Shown here one piece after another: positions 8,199-17,482 of a stretch of 64,000 nucleotides of DNA. Position 1 is the first letter of the stretch. Each line of letters begins with the position of its first letter. The position numbers and the translations under genes are program-made. Below the pieces are notes generated by a model, which had not been told where the DNA came from, did no database searches, and worked only from the letters and a program-made list of their open reading frames with translations. This stretch comes from Streptomyces sp. NBC_01431 (GTDB lineage Bacteria; Actinomycetota; Actinomycetes; Streptomycetales; Streptomycetaceae), in contig NZ_CP109496.1 in assembly GCF_036231355.1 (NCBI RefSeq), positions 5,270,001 through 5,334,000 of the forward strand. The letters run 5' to 3'.

Positions 8199-9101
8199 TC
8201 AGGCCCCGCAGGAACGGAGGAAGGCGCGGGTGCGCTCGGCGACGGGCAGCGGCCGGTCCGGCTCGCACGGGTACATGTCCTGCTCGACGATCGCGAACAG
8301 GTTGACGTCCAGGGCCTGGGCGGCCGCCAGTACGGGTTCGAGGGCGGGCACCCCCGACGGCGGTTCGCACATCACGCCGCGGGCGACCGCGGGCCCGAAC
8401 GGCAGCTCCTCGGCGCGCACCTGGGCCAGCACCTCGGGATCGACCTGCTTGAGGTGGAGGTAGCCGATCCGCTCCCCGTACGTCTCGATCAGCTTCACGC
8501 TGTCGCCGCCGCAGTAGGCGTAGTGCCCGGTGTCCAGGCACAGGTTCACCAGGTCCGGGTCGGTGGCGTCCAGGAAGCGGGCCACGTTCTCCTCGCTGTC
8601 GATGTGCGTGTCGGCGTGCGGGTGCACCACGATCCGCAGGCCGAACAGGTCCCGCAGCTCGCGGGCGAGGCGCTCGGTCTGACCGGCCAGATCACGCCAC
8701 TGCGTGGCGGTCAGGGTGCTGTCCTCCAGAACCGCGCCGGTCTTGTCGTCGCGCCAGAAGGACGGGATGACGACGAGGTGTCCGGCGCCGGTGGCCCGGG
8801 TCAGCGCGGCCACCTCGGACACGTGCGCCCAGGTCTTGTCCCAGACCGCGGGGCCGTGGTGCAGCCCGGTGAAGACGGTCCCGGCGGAGACCCGCAGCTC
8901 GCGCTTGCCCGTCTCCTCGGCGAGCCGCACGGGATCGGTGGGGAGATAGCCGTACGGTCCGAGCTCGATCCATCCGTAGCCCGCCTCCGCGACCTCGTCC
9001 AGGAAGCGCTGCCAAGGGACTTGGCGGGGGTCGTCGGGGAACCAGACGCCCCAGGAGTCGGGGGCCGAGCCGATCCGGATGCGGGTCTTCGCCGTCGTCA
9101 T
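8199..9101 (-). CDS. iolE: IolE-like sugar phosphate isomerase/epimerase (inosose dehydratase family)
   Basis: TIM-barrel enzyme of the AP endonuclease 2 / xylose isomerase-like superfamily, 300 residues. It opens IRIGSAPDSWGVWFPDDP, the hallmark of inosose dehydratases, which convert 2-keto-myo-inositol to the trihydroxycyclohexanedione used by IolD. Metal and substrate residues sit in strand ends such as ELGPYG, VVHPHADTHI, LCLDTGHYAYCGGD and YLHLKQVDP. The gene is divergent from iolC across a 133-bp control region and fits the inositol pathway. Related epimerases act on other inositols, so the exact substrate is inferred from context. Confidence 0.82.
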   Translation of the reverse strand: MTTAKTRIRIGSAPDSWGVWFPDDPRQVPWQRFLDEVAEAGYGWIELGPYGYLPTDPVRLAEETGKRELRVSAGTVFTGLHHGPAVWDKTWAHVSEVAALTRATGAGHLVVIPSFWRDDKTGAVLEDSTLTATQWRDLAGQTERLARELRDLFGLRIVVHPHADTHIDSEENVARFLDATDPDLVNLCLDTGHYAYCGGDSVKLIETYGERIGYLHLKQVDPEVLAQVRAEELPFGPAVARGVMCEPPSGVPALEPVLAAAQALDVNLFAIVEQDMYPCEPDRPLPVAERTRAFLRSCGA

Positions 9102-9153
9102 GGGGGCCAGCCTTCCGGGGGCGCCGGACGAGTGTCAAGGCGACGTCCGAATG

Positions 9154-9196
9154 TAAGGACAAAAGATTGACAGGGTGGGGAGGAGGCCGCTAGACC
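9154..9196 (+). promoter_or_regulatory. Candidate iolC promoter with upstream TAAGGACAAA site
   Basis: TTGACA (9167-9172) is a perfect -35, followed after 18 bp by TAGACC (9191-9196). Transcription would start near 9203. The decamer TAAGGACAAA (9154-9163) lies just before the -35. The same decamer recurs at 17222-17231 ahead of the APC permease, suggesting a shared regulator. Confidence 0.5.
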
Positions 9197-9234
9197 TGGG
9201 GGCACCGGCGACCCGGCGACCCGAGGGGACGTGC

Positions 9235-10254
9235 ATGGACGAGGCTCCGTATGGCACTGCGTACGACCTGATCACGATGGGCCGGATCGGGGTCGACCTC
9301 TACCCCCTCCAGACCGGGGTGTCGCTGGCGCGGGTCACCTCGTTCGGCAAGTTCCTCGGCGGCTCCCCCTCCAACGTGGCCGTCGCCGCGGCCCGGCTCG
9401 GCCGCCGCACCGCCCTCATCACCCGCACCGGGCGCGACCCCTTCGGCGAGTACCTCCGTACGGAACTCGGCGAGTTCGGGGTGGACGCGCGCTGGGTCAC
9501 GTCCGTGGACGGGCTGCCCACGCCGGTCACCTTCTGCGAGGTGTTTCCACCGGACGACTTCCCGCTGTACTTCTACCGGTTGCCGAAGGCGCCGGATCTG
9601 GAGGTGCGGGAAGGGGAGTTGGACCTTGCCGCGATCCGGGCGGCGCGGATCTTCTGGGTGACCGGTACCGGGCTGTGCGCCGATCCCAGCCGCACGGCGA
9701 CGCTGGCGGCGCTGCGGGCACGATCCGATTCCTTGAACTCCTCCCAGGACCTCGCGCAGGGGGGACGCCCAGAGACTGGATCCGCGCCGATCACCGTGTT
9801 CGATCTCGACTGGCGGCCCATGTTCTGGGACGGCGACGCCCCGGGACCCCACTACCGCGAGGCCCTGCGCCACGCCACCGTCGCCGTGGGCAACGTCGAC
9901 GAGTGCGAGGTGGCCACCGGCATCCGGGAGCCGCGGGCCGCGGCCGAGGCGCTGCTGGCCGCCGGCGTCGAGCTCGCCGTCGTCAAGCAGGGGCCCAAGG
10001 GCGTGCTCGCCCTGCACCGCGACGGCACCGTCGCCGAGGTGCCGCCCGTACCGGTCGACGTGGTCAACGGGCTCGGCGCGGGCGACGCGTTCGGCGGGGC
10101 GCTGTGTCACGGGCTGCTCGCGGGCTGGGAGTTGGAGCGCGTGATGCGGTACGCGAACGCCGCCGGGGCCATCGTGGCGTCCCGGCTCGCCTGCTCCTCC
10201 GCGATGCCGTACCCCGCCGAGGTCGAGCGCGTCCTGGAAGGCGGCCGGGCATGA
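9235..10254 (+). CDS. iolC: 5-dehydro-2-deoxygluconokinase (PfkB family)
   Basis: Ribokinase-family sugar kinase that phosphorylates 5-dehydro-2-deoxygluconate in myo-inositol breakdown. Conserved parts are GRIGVDLYP near the start, the GGSPSNVAVAAARLG substrate loop, and GLGAGDAFGGAL with the catalytic Asp near the end. The ATG at 9235 (MDEAPYG) follows GAGGGGA; the frame extends upstream but without conservation. Residues about 163-182 are out of character. They read SDSLNSSQDLAQGG and are encoded by a repeat-like insert flanked by GATCCG on both sides; without it the chain would run straight into the conserved VFDLDWRPMFW. Length is 339 residues. The stop overlaps the next start (ATGA). 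Confidence 0.88.
   Translation: MDEAPYGTAYDLITMGRIGVDLYPLQTGVSLARVTSFGKFLGGSPSNVAVAAARLGRRTALITRTGRDPFGEYLRTELGEFGVDARWVTSVDGLPTPVTFCEVFPPDDFPLYFYRLPKAPDLEVREGELDLAAIRAARIFWVTGTGLCADPSRTATLAALRARSDSLNSSQDLAQGGRPETGSAPITVFDLDWRPMFWDGDAPGPHYREALRHATVAVGNVDECEVATGIREPRAAAEALLAAGVELAVVKQGPKGVLALHRDGTVAEVPPVPVDVVNGLGAGDAFGGALCHGLLAGWELERVMRYANAAGAIVASRLACSSAMPYPAEVERVLEGGRA
9722..9784 (+). repeat. In-frame repeat insertion inside iolC, flanked by GATCCG
   Basis: A 51-bp block (9728-9778) is bounded by the direct repeats GATCCG (9722-9727 and 9779-9784). Block plus one copy is 57 bp, so the reading frame survives with 19 extra codons. The block contains CTCCTCCCA...GGGGGGAC, similar in pattern to the elements at 49596 and 52101. 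It looks like a short streptomycete repeat that inserted with a 6-bp target duplication. Confidence 0.6.
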
Positions 10255-11138
10255 CCGCGGACACCGGGCCCGCCCAGCTCGCCCTGATCCGGGCCCGCCA
10301 CCCCGAGGCCGTCGCCGAGGCGGCCGCCCGGCGCGCCCGCAGACCGCTGCTGCGCGGCGACGGCGCGCGGCTGATGGTGATCGCCGCCGACCATCCGGCC
10401 CGGGGCGCGCTCGGCGTCGGCGCCAACGGGCTCGCCATGGCCGACCGGGGCGACCTCCTGGACCGGCTTCGCCTCGCGCTTTCGCGGCCCGGCGTCGACG
10501 GAGTGCTCGCCAGCGCCGACATCCTGGAGGACCTGCTGCTGCTCGGCGCCCTTGAGGACAAGGTCGTGGTCGGCTCGATGAACCGTGGTGGACTCGCCGG
10601 GGCCGCCTTCGAACTGGACGACCGGTTCACCGGCCACCGCGCCCAGGACCTTGACCGGCTCGGTTTCGACGCGGGCAAACTGCTGCTCAGGATTGACTAC
10701 GAGGACCCCGGCTCGCTCACCACGCTGCACGCGGCCGCCCGCGCCGTCGACGAGATGGCCGAGCGTCAACTCCCGGTGTTCGTCGAGCCGTTCATCTGCC
10801 GTCGGCAGGGCGGCCGGATCCGCAACGACCTGTCCGCCGAGGCCGTCACCCGGTCCATCGCCATCGCCTCGGGCCTGGCCGGCACCTCCGCGTACACCTG
10901 GCTGAAGGTGCCCGTCACCGAGAACCCCGACGACATGGCCGCGGTCATGGCCACCAGTACGCTGCCCGCGGTGCTGCTCGGCGGCGACATAGGGGACGAC
11001 CAGGACGCCGCCTTCGAGAAGTGGCGCGGAGCGCTTCAGCTGCCCACCGTGCAGGGACTGGTGGCGGGCCGCTCGCTGCTCTATCCGGCCGACGGCGATG
11101 TGGCGGCGGCCGTCGATACCGCCGTCGGACTGCTGTAG
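10251..11138 (+). CDS. Aldolase-like (beta/alpha)8 barrel protein of inositol operon
   Basis: A 295-residue protein starting at the ATG that overlaps the iolC stop. It has barrel-strand segments LMVIAADHPARGALG, GVLASADILEDLL, LLLRIDYEDPGS, PVFVEPFI and AVLLGGDIGDD, in the style of class I aldolases. It resembles the Cgl0158-type barrel found in corynebacterial inositol clusters, and by position it may replace the IolJ aldolase that splits the phosphorylated intermediate to dihydroxyacetone phosphate and malonate semialdehyde. That role is inferred from the operon; no catalytic Schiff-base lysine was assigned. Confidence 0.75.
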   Translation: MTADTGPAQLALIRARHPEAVAEAAARRARRPLLRGDGARLMVIAADHPARGALGVGANGLAMADRGDLLDRLRLALSRPGVDGVLASADILEDLLLLGALEDKVVVGSMNRGGLAGAAFELDDRFTGHRAQDLDRLGFDAGKLLLRIDYEDPGSLTTLHAAARAVDEMAERQLPVFVEPFICRRQGGRIRNDLSAEAVTRSIAIASGLAGTSAYTWLKVPVTENPDDMAAVMATSTLPAVLLGGDIGDDQDAAFEKWRGALQLPTVQGLVAGRSLLYPADGDVAAAVDTAVGLL

Positions 11139-11154
11139 GGGGTAGTGATCGGAC

Positions 11155-11970
11155 ATGGATCACCAGGAACTGCTCGTACGGGCCGGGTCCGCCGCCCGGG
11201 ACGCGTACGCCGTCGACATCGACCCCGGGCGGGCCGGCTGGAGCTACTCCTGCCTGCGGGTGCTCGAACTGCCGCCCGGCGGCTCGCACCTGCTGGCCGC
11301 CGGCGACAGCGAGTGGCTCGTGGTGCCGCTCAGCGGCGGCTGCATTGTGCACACCGACGACACGACCGTCGAACTGCTCGGCAGGAAGAGCGTGTTCGAG
11401 GGCGCCACCGACTTCGCCTATGTGCCGCGTGACGCGCACACCCAGATCGCCTCCGGCGCGGGCGGCCGTTTCGCGCTGGCAGGAGCGCGGTGCGAGCGAC
11501 GACTCCCCGCTCGCCACGGCCCCGCGCCGGAGGTGCCCGTCGAAACCCGGGGCACCGGGAACTGTTCCCGTACGGTGCGCAACTTCGCCTCCGCCGACGC
11601 CTTCGTATGCGACCGGCTGATCGCCGTGGAGGTGATCACGCCCGGCGGCAACTGGTCCTCGTACCCGCCACACAAGCACGACGAACGGCGGCCGGGCCGC
11701 GAGAGCGAGCTGGAGGAGATCTACTACTTCGAGTTCGAGCGCCCGGACGGCTACGGCTACCAGCGCGTCTCGCCGTCCCGCGAAAACGGCGCCGAGCTGC
11801 TCGCCGAGGTCCGCACCGGCGACGCGGTCCTCGTGCCCAACGGCTGGCACGGGCCCTCGATCGCCCAGCCGGGCAACGCCATGTACTACCTGAACGTCAT
11901 GGCGGGACCCGGGCAGGAACGGGAGTGGAAGATCTCCTTCCACCCTGATCACGTGGAGGGATACCGGTGA
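11155..11970 (+). CDS. iolB: 5-deoxy-glucuronate isomerase
   Basis: Cupin-fold isomerase (271 residues) that converts 5-deoxy-glucuronate to 5-dehydro-2-deoxygluconate. The metal-site regions of this family are visible: SSYPPHKHDE with the histidines, then ELEEIYYFEFERPDGYGYQRV and, further on, LVPNGWHGPS. The first half forms the second cupin lobe with weaker motifs. It starts 16 bp after the barrel gene and its stop overlaps the GTG of iolD, so translation is coupled. In the pathway it acts after IolD and before IolC. Confidence 0.92.
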   Translation: MDHQELLVRAGSAARDAYAVDIDPGRAGWSYSCLRVLELPPGGSHLLAAGDSEWLVVPLSGGCIVHTDDTTVELLGRKSVFEGATDFAYVPRDAHTQIASGAGGRFALAGARCERRLPARHGPAPEVPVETRGTGNCSRTVRNFASADAFVCDRLIAVEVITPGGNWSSYPPHKHDERRPGRESELEEIYYFEFERPDGYGYQRVSPSRENGAELLAEVRTGDAVLVPNGWHGPSIAQPGNAMYYLNVMAGPGQEREWKISFHPDHVEGYR

Positions 11971-13850
11971 CCGCTACGACGCGTCGACTCACCACCGCGC
12001 AGGCGCTGATCGCCTTCCTGGCCCGCCAGTACACCTCGCGCGACGGCGTCAACCACCGCCTGATCGCAGCCACTTGGGGCATCTTCGGGCACGGGAACGT
12101 CGCCGGGGTCGGGCAGGCGCTGCTCGAATCCGGGCCGGACAACATGCCGTACCTCCAGGGCCGCAACGAGCAGGCCATGGTGCACGCGGCCGTCGGCTAC
12201 GCCCGCCAGCGCGACCGGCTCTCCGCGCACGCCGTGACCACCTCGATCGGCCCCGGCGCCACCAACCTGGTCACGGGCGCGGCGCTGGCCACCGTCAACC
12301 ACATCCCGGTGCTGCTCCTGCCAGGCGACACCTTCGCCAGCCGTCCCGCCGACCCGGTGCTCCAGCAGCTCGAAGTCCCGTACGCGGGCGATGTGTCGGT
12401 CAACGACTGCCTGCGCCCGGTGTCCCGTTACTTCGACCGCGTGGCCCGCCCCGAGGCGCTGATCCCGGCCGCACTGAACGCGATGAGCGTGCTCACCGAC
12501 CCGGCGAACACGGGCGCGGTGACCCTCGCACTGCCGCAGGACGTCCAGGCGGAGGCGTACGACTGGCCGGAGGACTTCTTCCGGGAGCGGGTCTGGCCGA
12601 TCCGCTCTCCGGCCGTCGACCCCGATGAACTGACCCTGGCAGTAAGGGAGTTGCAGGAAGCCGCCCGTCCCCTGATCGTCGTCGGCGGAGGGGTCCGGCA
12701 CGCCGGTGCTCAGGAAGTCCTCGGCCGGCTCGCCGAGGACACCGGCATCCCGGTGGCGAGCACCCAGGCGGGCAAGGGTGCCCTCGATCACGACCATCCC
12801 CGTGATGTCGGCGGCATCGGCCACACCGGCACGGCCGCCGCCGACGAACTGGCCCGCGGTGCCGATGTGGTGCTCGGCGTCGGCACCCGCTGGACCGACT
12901 TCACCACCGCCTCCTCGACCCTGTTCCAGAACCCCGCCGTCCGCTTCATCAACCTCAACATCAGGCCCGCCGACGCGCACAAGATGGGCGGTCGGCAACT
13001 GGTCGGCGACGCCCGCACCGGACTGACCGCGCTGCACGAGGCGCTGCGAGGCCACCGCGTACCGGCCTCATACGAGGCCGAGTGCGCGCGGCTCAAGACG
13101 GCGTGGGAAGCGCGGGTCGGTGCCGCCTACGCGGCGGCATCCGACGACGCCCGCCCCACCCAGGCTCAAGTCCTCGGCGCACTCGACACGTTGGTCACCG
13201 GGGACGACATCCTGATCAACGCGGCGGGGTCGCTCCCCGGCGACCTGCACAAACTGTGGCGGACCCGCTCGCGCGACCAGTACCACGTCGAATACGGCTA
13301 CTCGTGCATGGGCTACGAGATCCCGGCGGCCATCGGCGTCGCCCTCGCGGCACCCGGGCGGCCGGTATGGGCGCTGGTCGGCGACGGTACGTATCTGATG
13401 AATCCCACCGAGATCGTCACCGCGGTGCAGGAGAACATCCCCATCAAGGTGGTGATCCTCCAGAACTACGGGTACGCCTCGATCGGCGGGCTCTCGGACG
13501 CGGTGGGGGGTGAGCGGTTCGGCACGGCGTACCGGTTCCGCGCGGCGGACGGGACGTACGGCGGCGATCCGCTGCCCGTCGACCTGGCGGCCAACGCGGC
13601 CTCGCTCGGGATGCGGGTCCTGCGCCCCAAAACCGTGCGTGACCTGCGAGAAGCCCTGGCCCAAGCACGTCAGGCCGACGTGCCCACATGTGTCTACGTG
13701 GAGACCGAAACGCCCGACACTGTGTCGGGGCCGCCCCCGGCCCAGGCATGGTGGGATGTGCCCGTGGCCGAGACAGCGACCCGAACGTCGGCGGTCGAGG
13801 CCCGCGAGGAGTACGAACGGCACGTCACCGCCCGACGCCGCCATCTGTGA
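11967..13850 (+). CDS. iolD: 3D-(3,5/4)-trihydroxycyclohexane-1,2-dione hydrolase
   Basis: Thiamine-diphosphate enzyme that opens the inositol-derived ring to 5-deoxy-glucuronate. The 627-residue chain has the three-domain layout of the acetolactate-synthase superfamily: N-terminal pyrimidine-binding part with the GRNEQAMVHAAVGYARQ glutamate region, a central domain (GGGVRHAG, TQAGKGALDHDHP), and the C-terminal cofactor motif GDGTYLMNPTEI...LQNYG. The GTG start overlaps the iolB stop (GTGA). The C-terminal 30 residues are variable. Assignment to IolD rather than another carboligase is firm because of the flanking iolB and mmsA genes. Confidence 0.93.
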   Translation: MTATTRRLTTAQALIAFLARQYTSRDGVNHRLIAATWGIFGHGNVAGVGQALLESGPDNMPYLQGRNEQAMVHAAVGYARQRDRLSAHAVTTSIGPGATNLVTGAALATVNHIPVLLLPGDTFASRPADPVLQQLEVPYAGDVSVNDCLRPVSRYFDRVARPEALIPAALNAMSVLTDPANTGAVTLALPQDVQAEAYDWPEDFFRERVWPIRSPAVDPDELTLAVRELQEAARPLIVVGGGVRHAGAQEVLGRLAEDTGIPVASTQAGKGALDHDHPRDVGGIGHTGTAAADELARGADVVLGVGTRWTDFTTASSTLFQNPAVRFINLNIRPADAHKMGGRQLVGDARTGLTALHEALRGHRVPASYEAECARLKTAWEARVGAAYAAASDDARPTQAQVLGALDTLVTGDDILINAAGSLPGDLHKLWRTRSRDQYHVEYGYSCMGYEIPAAIGVALAAPGRPVWALVGDGTYLMNPTEIVTAVQENIPIKVVILQNYGYASIGGLSDAVGGERFGTAYRFRAADGTYGGDPLPVDLAANAASLGMRVLRPKTVRDLREALAQARQADVPTCVYVETETPDTVSGPPPAQAWWDVPVAETATRTSAVEAREEYERHVTARRRHL

Positions 13851-13864
13851 AGGAGCACTTGGAC

Positions 13865-15367
<1,503 letters not shown>

Positions 15368-15372
15368 GACGG

Positions 15373-15394
15373 GGCGGGTCGCGCGCGGCCCGCC
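15373..15394 (+). terminator. Possible terminator of the iol operon
   Basis: GGCGGG (15373-15378) pairs with CCCGCC (15389-15394) around a GC-rich 10-nt loop, starting 6 bp after the mmsA stop. The stem is short, so this is only a candidate. Confidence 0.35.
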
Positions 15395-15486
15395 AAGCGC
15401 TCAGCCCCGCCCCCCGCGCCCCAACGGGCTGGCCCACCGCGCACCCGGAACCGTGCACGCGTGGAGGTACGCCAACACCAGGCGCC

Positions 15487-16191
15487 TCATCGCGACTGTG
15501 CGTGGTGGACGGCCGCGGCGGCCAGACCGCGGATCAGGGGGTGCGGGCGGGTGCCGTCGCCGGAGAGCTCCGGCTGGAACAGCGTCGCCAGGAAGAAGGG
15601 GTGGCGGGGCAGCTCGGCGATGCGGACCTCGCCGTCGCCGTCCGTGCCCGAGAAGACCAGACCGTGGGCGCGCAGGACGTCCACGTGCCGCGCGCTCGCA
15701 CCGTAGTTGCAGTGGTAGCGCTCCAAGCTCCGCTCGGCGCCCAGGAGTTGGGCCGCCCGGGAGCCCGGCGTCACCAGGATCTCCCCCTCGTGGCCGACCA
15801 GTGAGCAGGCCAGCGGCACGATGACCGGGTCCTCGGTGCCCGGGGTGTTCTCGGCATGGCTCGCCTCGTGCAGGGCGCACACGTTCCGCGCGTACTCCAG
15901 GAGCGCGTGCTGGAAGCCGCCGCACGTGCCGAGGAACGGGATGTTCTCCTCGCGCGCGGTGCGCACCGCGGCGAGCGCACCCGCCTCGCTGCGGTAGGGG
16001 CTGCCGGGCAGCACCCACACCGCGTCGAAGCCCCCGACGCCGTGCGTCTCGGCCTCCTCGGTCGGGATCCAGTACGCGTCCAGGTCGAGCCCCTCGCGGT
16101 CGCGCAGGGCCTCCAGGAGGAGCGGCACGCGGGTGTGGGAGCGGACGTCGGGCGAGCGGTCGCCCACCAGGGCGATACGGGTCGTTGTCAT
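15487..16191 (-). CDS. Class I glutamine amidotransferase-like protein (CTP synthase C-terminal related)
   Basis: A 234-residue free-standing GATase-fold protein. It begins IALVGDRSPDVRSHTRVPLLLEAL and has the nucleophile elbow GTCGGFQHALLEYARNV with the expected cysteine, and a late histidine in LPRHPFFLATLFQPE. The ending Gln-Pro-Glu matches the glutaminase triad region of CTP synthase (HPE-like). Such proteins lack the synthase domain and have no settled substrate. The gene is divergent from a LysR regulator over 93 bp, which suggests the regulator controls it. Confidence 0.8.
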   Translation of the reverse strand: MTTTRIALVGDRSPDVRSHTRVPLLLEALRDREGLDLDAYWIPTEEAETHGVGGFDAVWVLPGSPYRSEAGALAAVRTAREENIPFLGTCGGFQHALLEYARNVCALHEASHAENTPGTEDPVIVPLACSLVGHEGEILVTPGSRAAQLLGAERSLERYHCNYGASARHVDVLRAHGLVFSGTDGDGEVRIAELPRHPFFLATLFQPELSGDGTRPHPLIRGLAAAAVHHAQSR

Positions 16192-16214
16192 GGGAGCAGC
16201 CTGGCGCCCCCACC

Positions 16215-16235
16215 ATCATCACGTCCAACGATGAT
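16215..16235. promoter_or_regulatory. Inverted repeat between the GATase-like and lysR genes
   Basis: ATCATC (16215-16220) and GATGAT (16230-16235) form a dyad in the short divergent promoter region, followed by A/T-richer sequence with GATTCATGCATCC. It is a plausible LysR-type binding site, unproven. Confidence 0.35.
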
Positions 16236-16284
16236 TCATGCATCCGGCATTAGCGATGCTGATGCACAAGCGATACTGACGCTC

Positions 16285-17169
16285 ATGGACCCGCATCTGC
16301 TGCGCACCTTCGTCGCCGTCGCCGAGCACGGCTCGTTCTCCGCCGCCGCCTCCTCGCTCGGCTACACCCAGTCCGCCGTCTCGCAGCACATCGCGGCGCT
16401 CGAAGCCGACCTCGGTGCCGCGCTGCTCTCGCGCCGCCCGGTCAAGGCCACCGAGGCGGGGGAGCGGCTCATGGAGCACGCCCGGCCGCTGCTCCTGCGC
16501 CTGGAGGCGGCGCGCGCCGACATCGCCGGGCTCAAGCAGGTCCGGCCCTCGCGCCTCACGCTCGCCTGCATGCCCGCGGCGCTGACCCCGGCCCTCGCGG
16601 ACGCCCTCGCCGCCGTACGCCGCGAGGTCCCCGGGCTCGCGGCGACCACCGTGCGGGTGCTCGGCCGCGACGAGGTGGTCCGGGCCGTCGTGACCGGCGG
16701 GGCCGACCTCGGTCTCGTCTGCGGCGCCGCCGCCCCCAGCGACCCGCTGCCGCTGCCCGACGCGGGGCCGATGATCACCCTGGGGATCGCCGAGGAGCCC
16801 CTCGCCGTGCTGCTCCCGGCCGGCCACCCCCTCGCGGGCCGCCCCGCACTGCGCCTGGCCGACCTCGCCGACGCCCGCTGGATCGACGCCCCGGACACCG
16901 CCGTCCCCCTCGCCCGGCTCCGCAGCGCCGCGCACAGCGACGGTTTCCGGGCCCAAGTGGCGTACAGCGGAACGGACTTGAGGGGGCTCGGCGCGCTCGT
17001 CGCGGCCGGGCACGGTCTGGTCGCCCTCGGGCTCGGCGCGGCCGACGGGCTTCCGGGCGCGGTGGGCGTACGGGTCTCGGTGCCGCGCCTGGTGCACCGT
17101 ACGGAGATCATCCACCCGCGCGGCCCGGCCAAGCCCGTGCCGGACCTCGTCGCCGCGCTGGGCGGCTGA
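16285..17169 (+). CDS. LysR-family transcriptional regulator
   Basis: A 294-residue LTTR. The N-terminal winged HTH reads MDPHLLRTFVAVAEHGSFSA, then the recognition part LGYTQSAVSQHIAALEADLG and the wing SRRPVKATEAGERL. The co-inducer domain follows from about residue 90 with VRAVVTGGADLGLVCG and VLLPAGHPLAGR. The ATG at 16285 begins the conserved HTH; an upstream extension in the same frame would run into the divergent gene. It probably senses a metabolite linked to the neighbouring GATase-like enzyme, a guess from gene order. Confidence 0.93.
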   Translation: MDPHLLRTFVAVAEHGSFSAAASSLGYTQSAVSQHIAALEADLGAALLSRRPVKATEAGERLMEHARPLLLRLEAARADIAGLKQVRPSRLTLACMPAALTPALADALAAVRREVPGLAATTVRVLGRDEVVRAVVTGGADLGLVCGAAAPSDPLPLPDAGPMITLGIAEEPLAVLLPAGHPLAGRPALRLADLADARWIDAPDTAVPLARLRSAAHSDGFRAQVAYSGTDLRGLGALVAAGHGLVALGLGAADGLPGAVGVRVSVPRLVHRTEIIHPRGPAKPVPDLVAALGG

Positions 17170-17219
17170 GCGGGCCGCGCGCCGCGCCGGAGCCGTCCGC
17201 ACTGCGGACGTCGCGAAAA

Positions 17220-17293
17220 GTTAAGGACAAACTTCCGCGCGGGCGCTGCGGTTCCCGCACCGCCCGATCGTCATGTCTTGGCGCGTCCTTAAC
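17220..17293. promoter_or_regulatory. Wide inverted repeat upstream of the APC permease
   Basis: GTTAAGGAC (17220-17228) and its exact complement GTCCTTAAC (17285-17293) lie 56 bp apart, in a gap of about 310 bp with no gene. The left arm is part of TAAGGACAAA, which also stands before the iolC promoter. Two-site looping by a repressor would fit, but the regulator is unknown. Confidence 0.4.
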
Positions 17294-17482
17294 GCCGAAA
17301 TTCGGGGTTTAGCCGTGCCGGATCTTCGGATTCCGCAGGAGAACAGCTATTGACCTGCGGTTCTCCGGGGGATTCCATGACGTCCACCCGGGAGCCACCG
17401 AACCACTTTCACCACTCCGCCCATGGAGGCGATACCGCTCCCGCGCATCGGACACCGCACCAGTCGATCGGAACCGCACACG

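Noticed and set aside
11021..11620. Extra plus-strand frames within the iol operon
   Set aside because: They are Arg/Pro-rich translations in the wrong frame of iolB and its neighbours.
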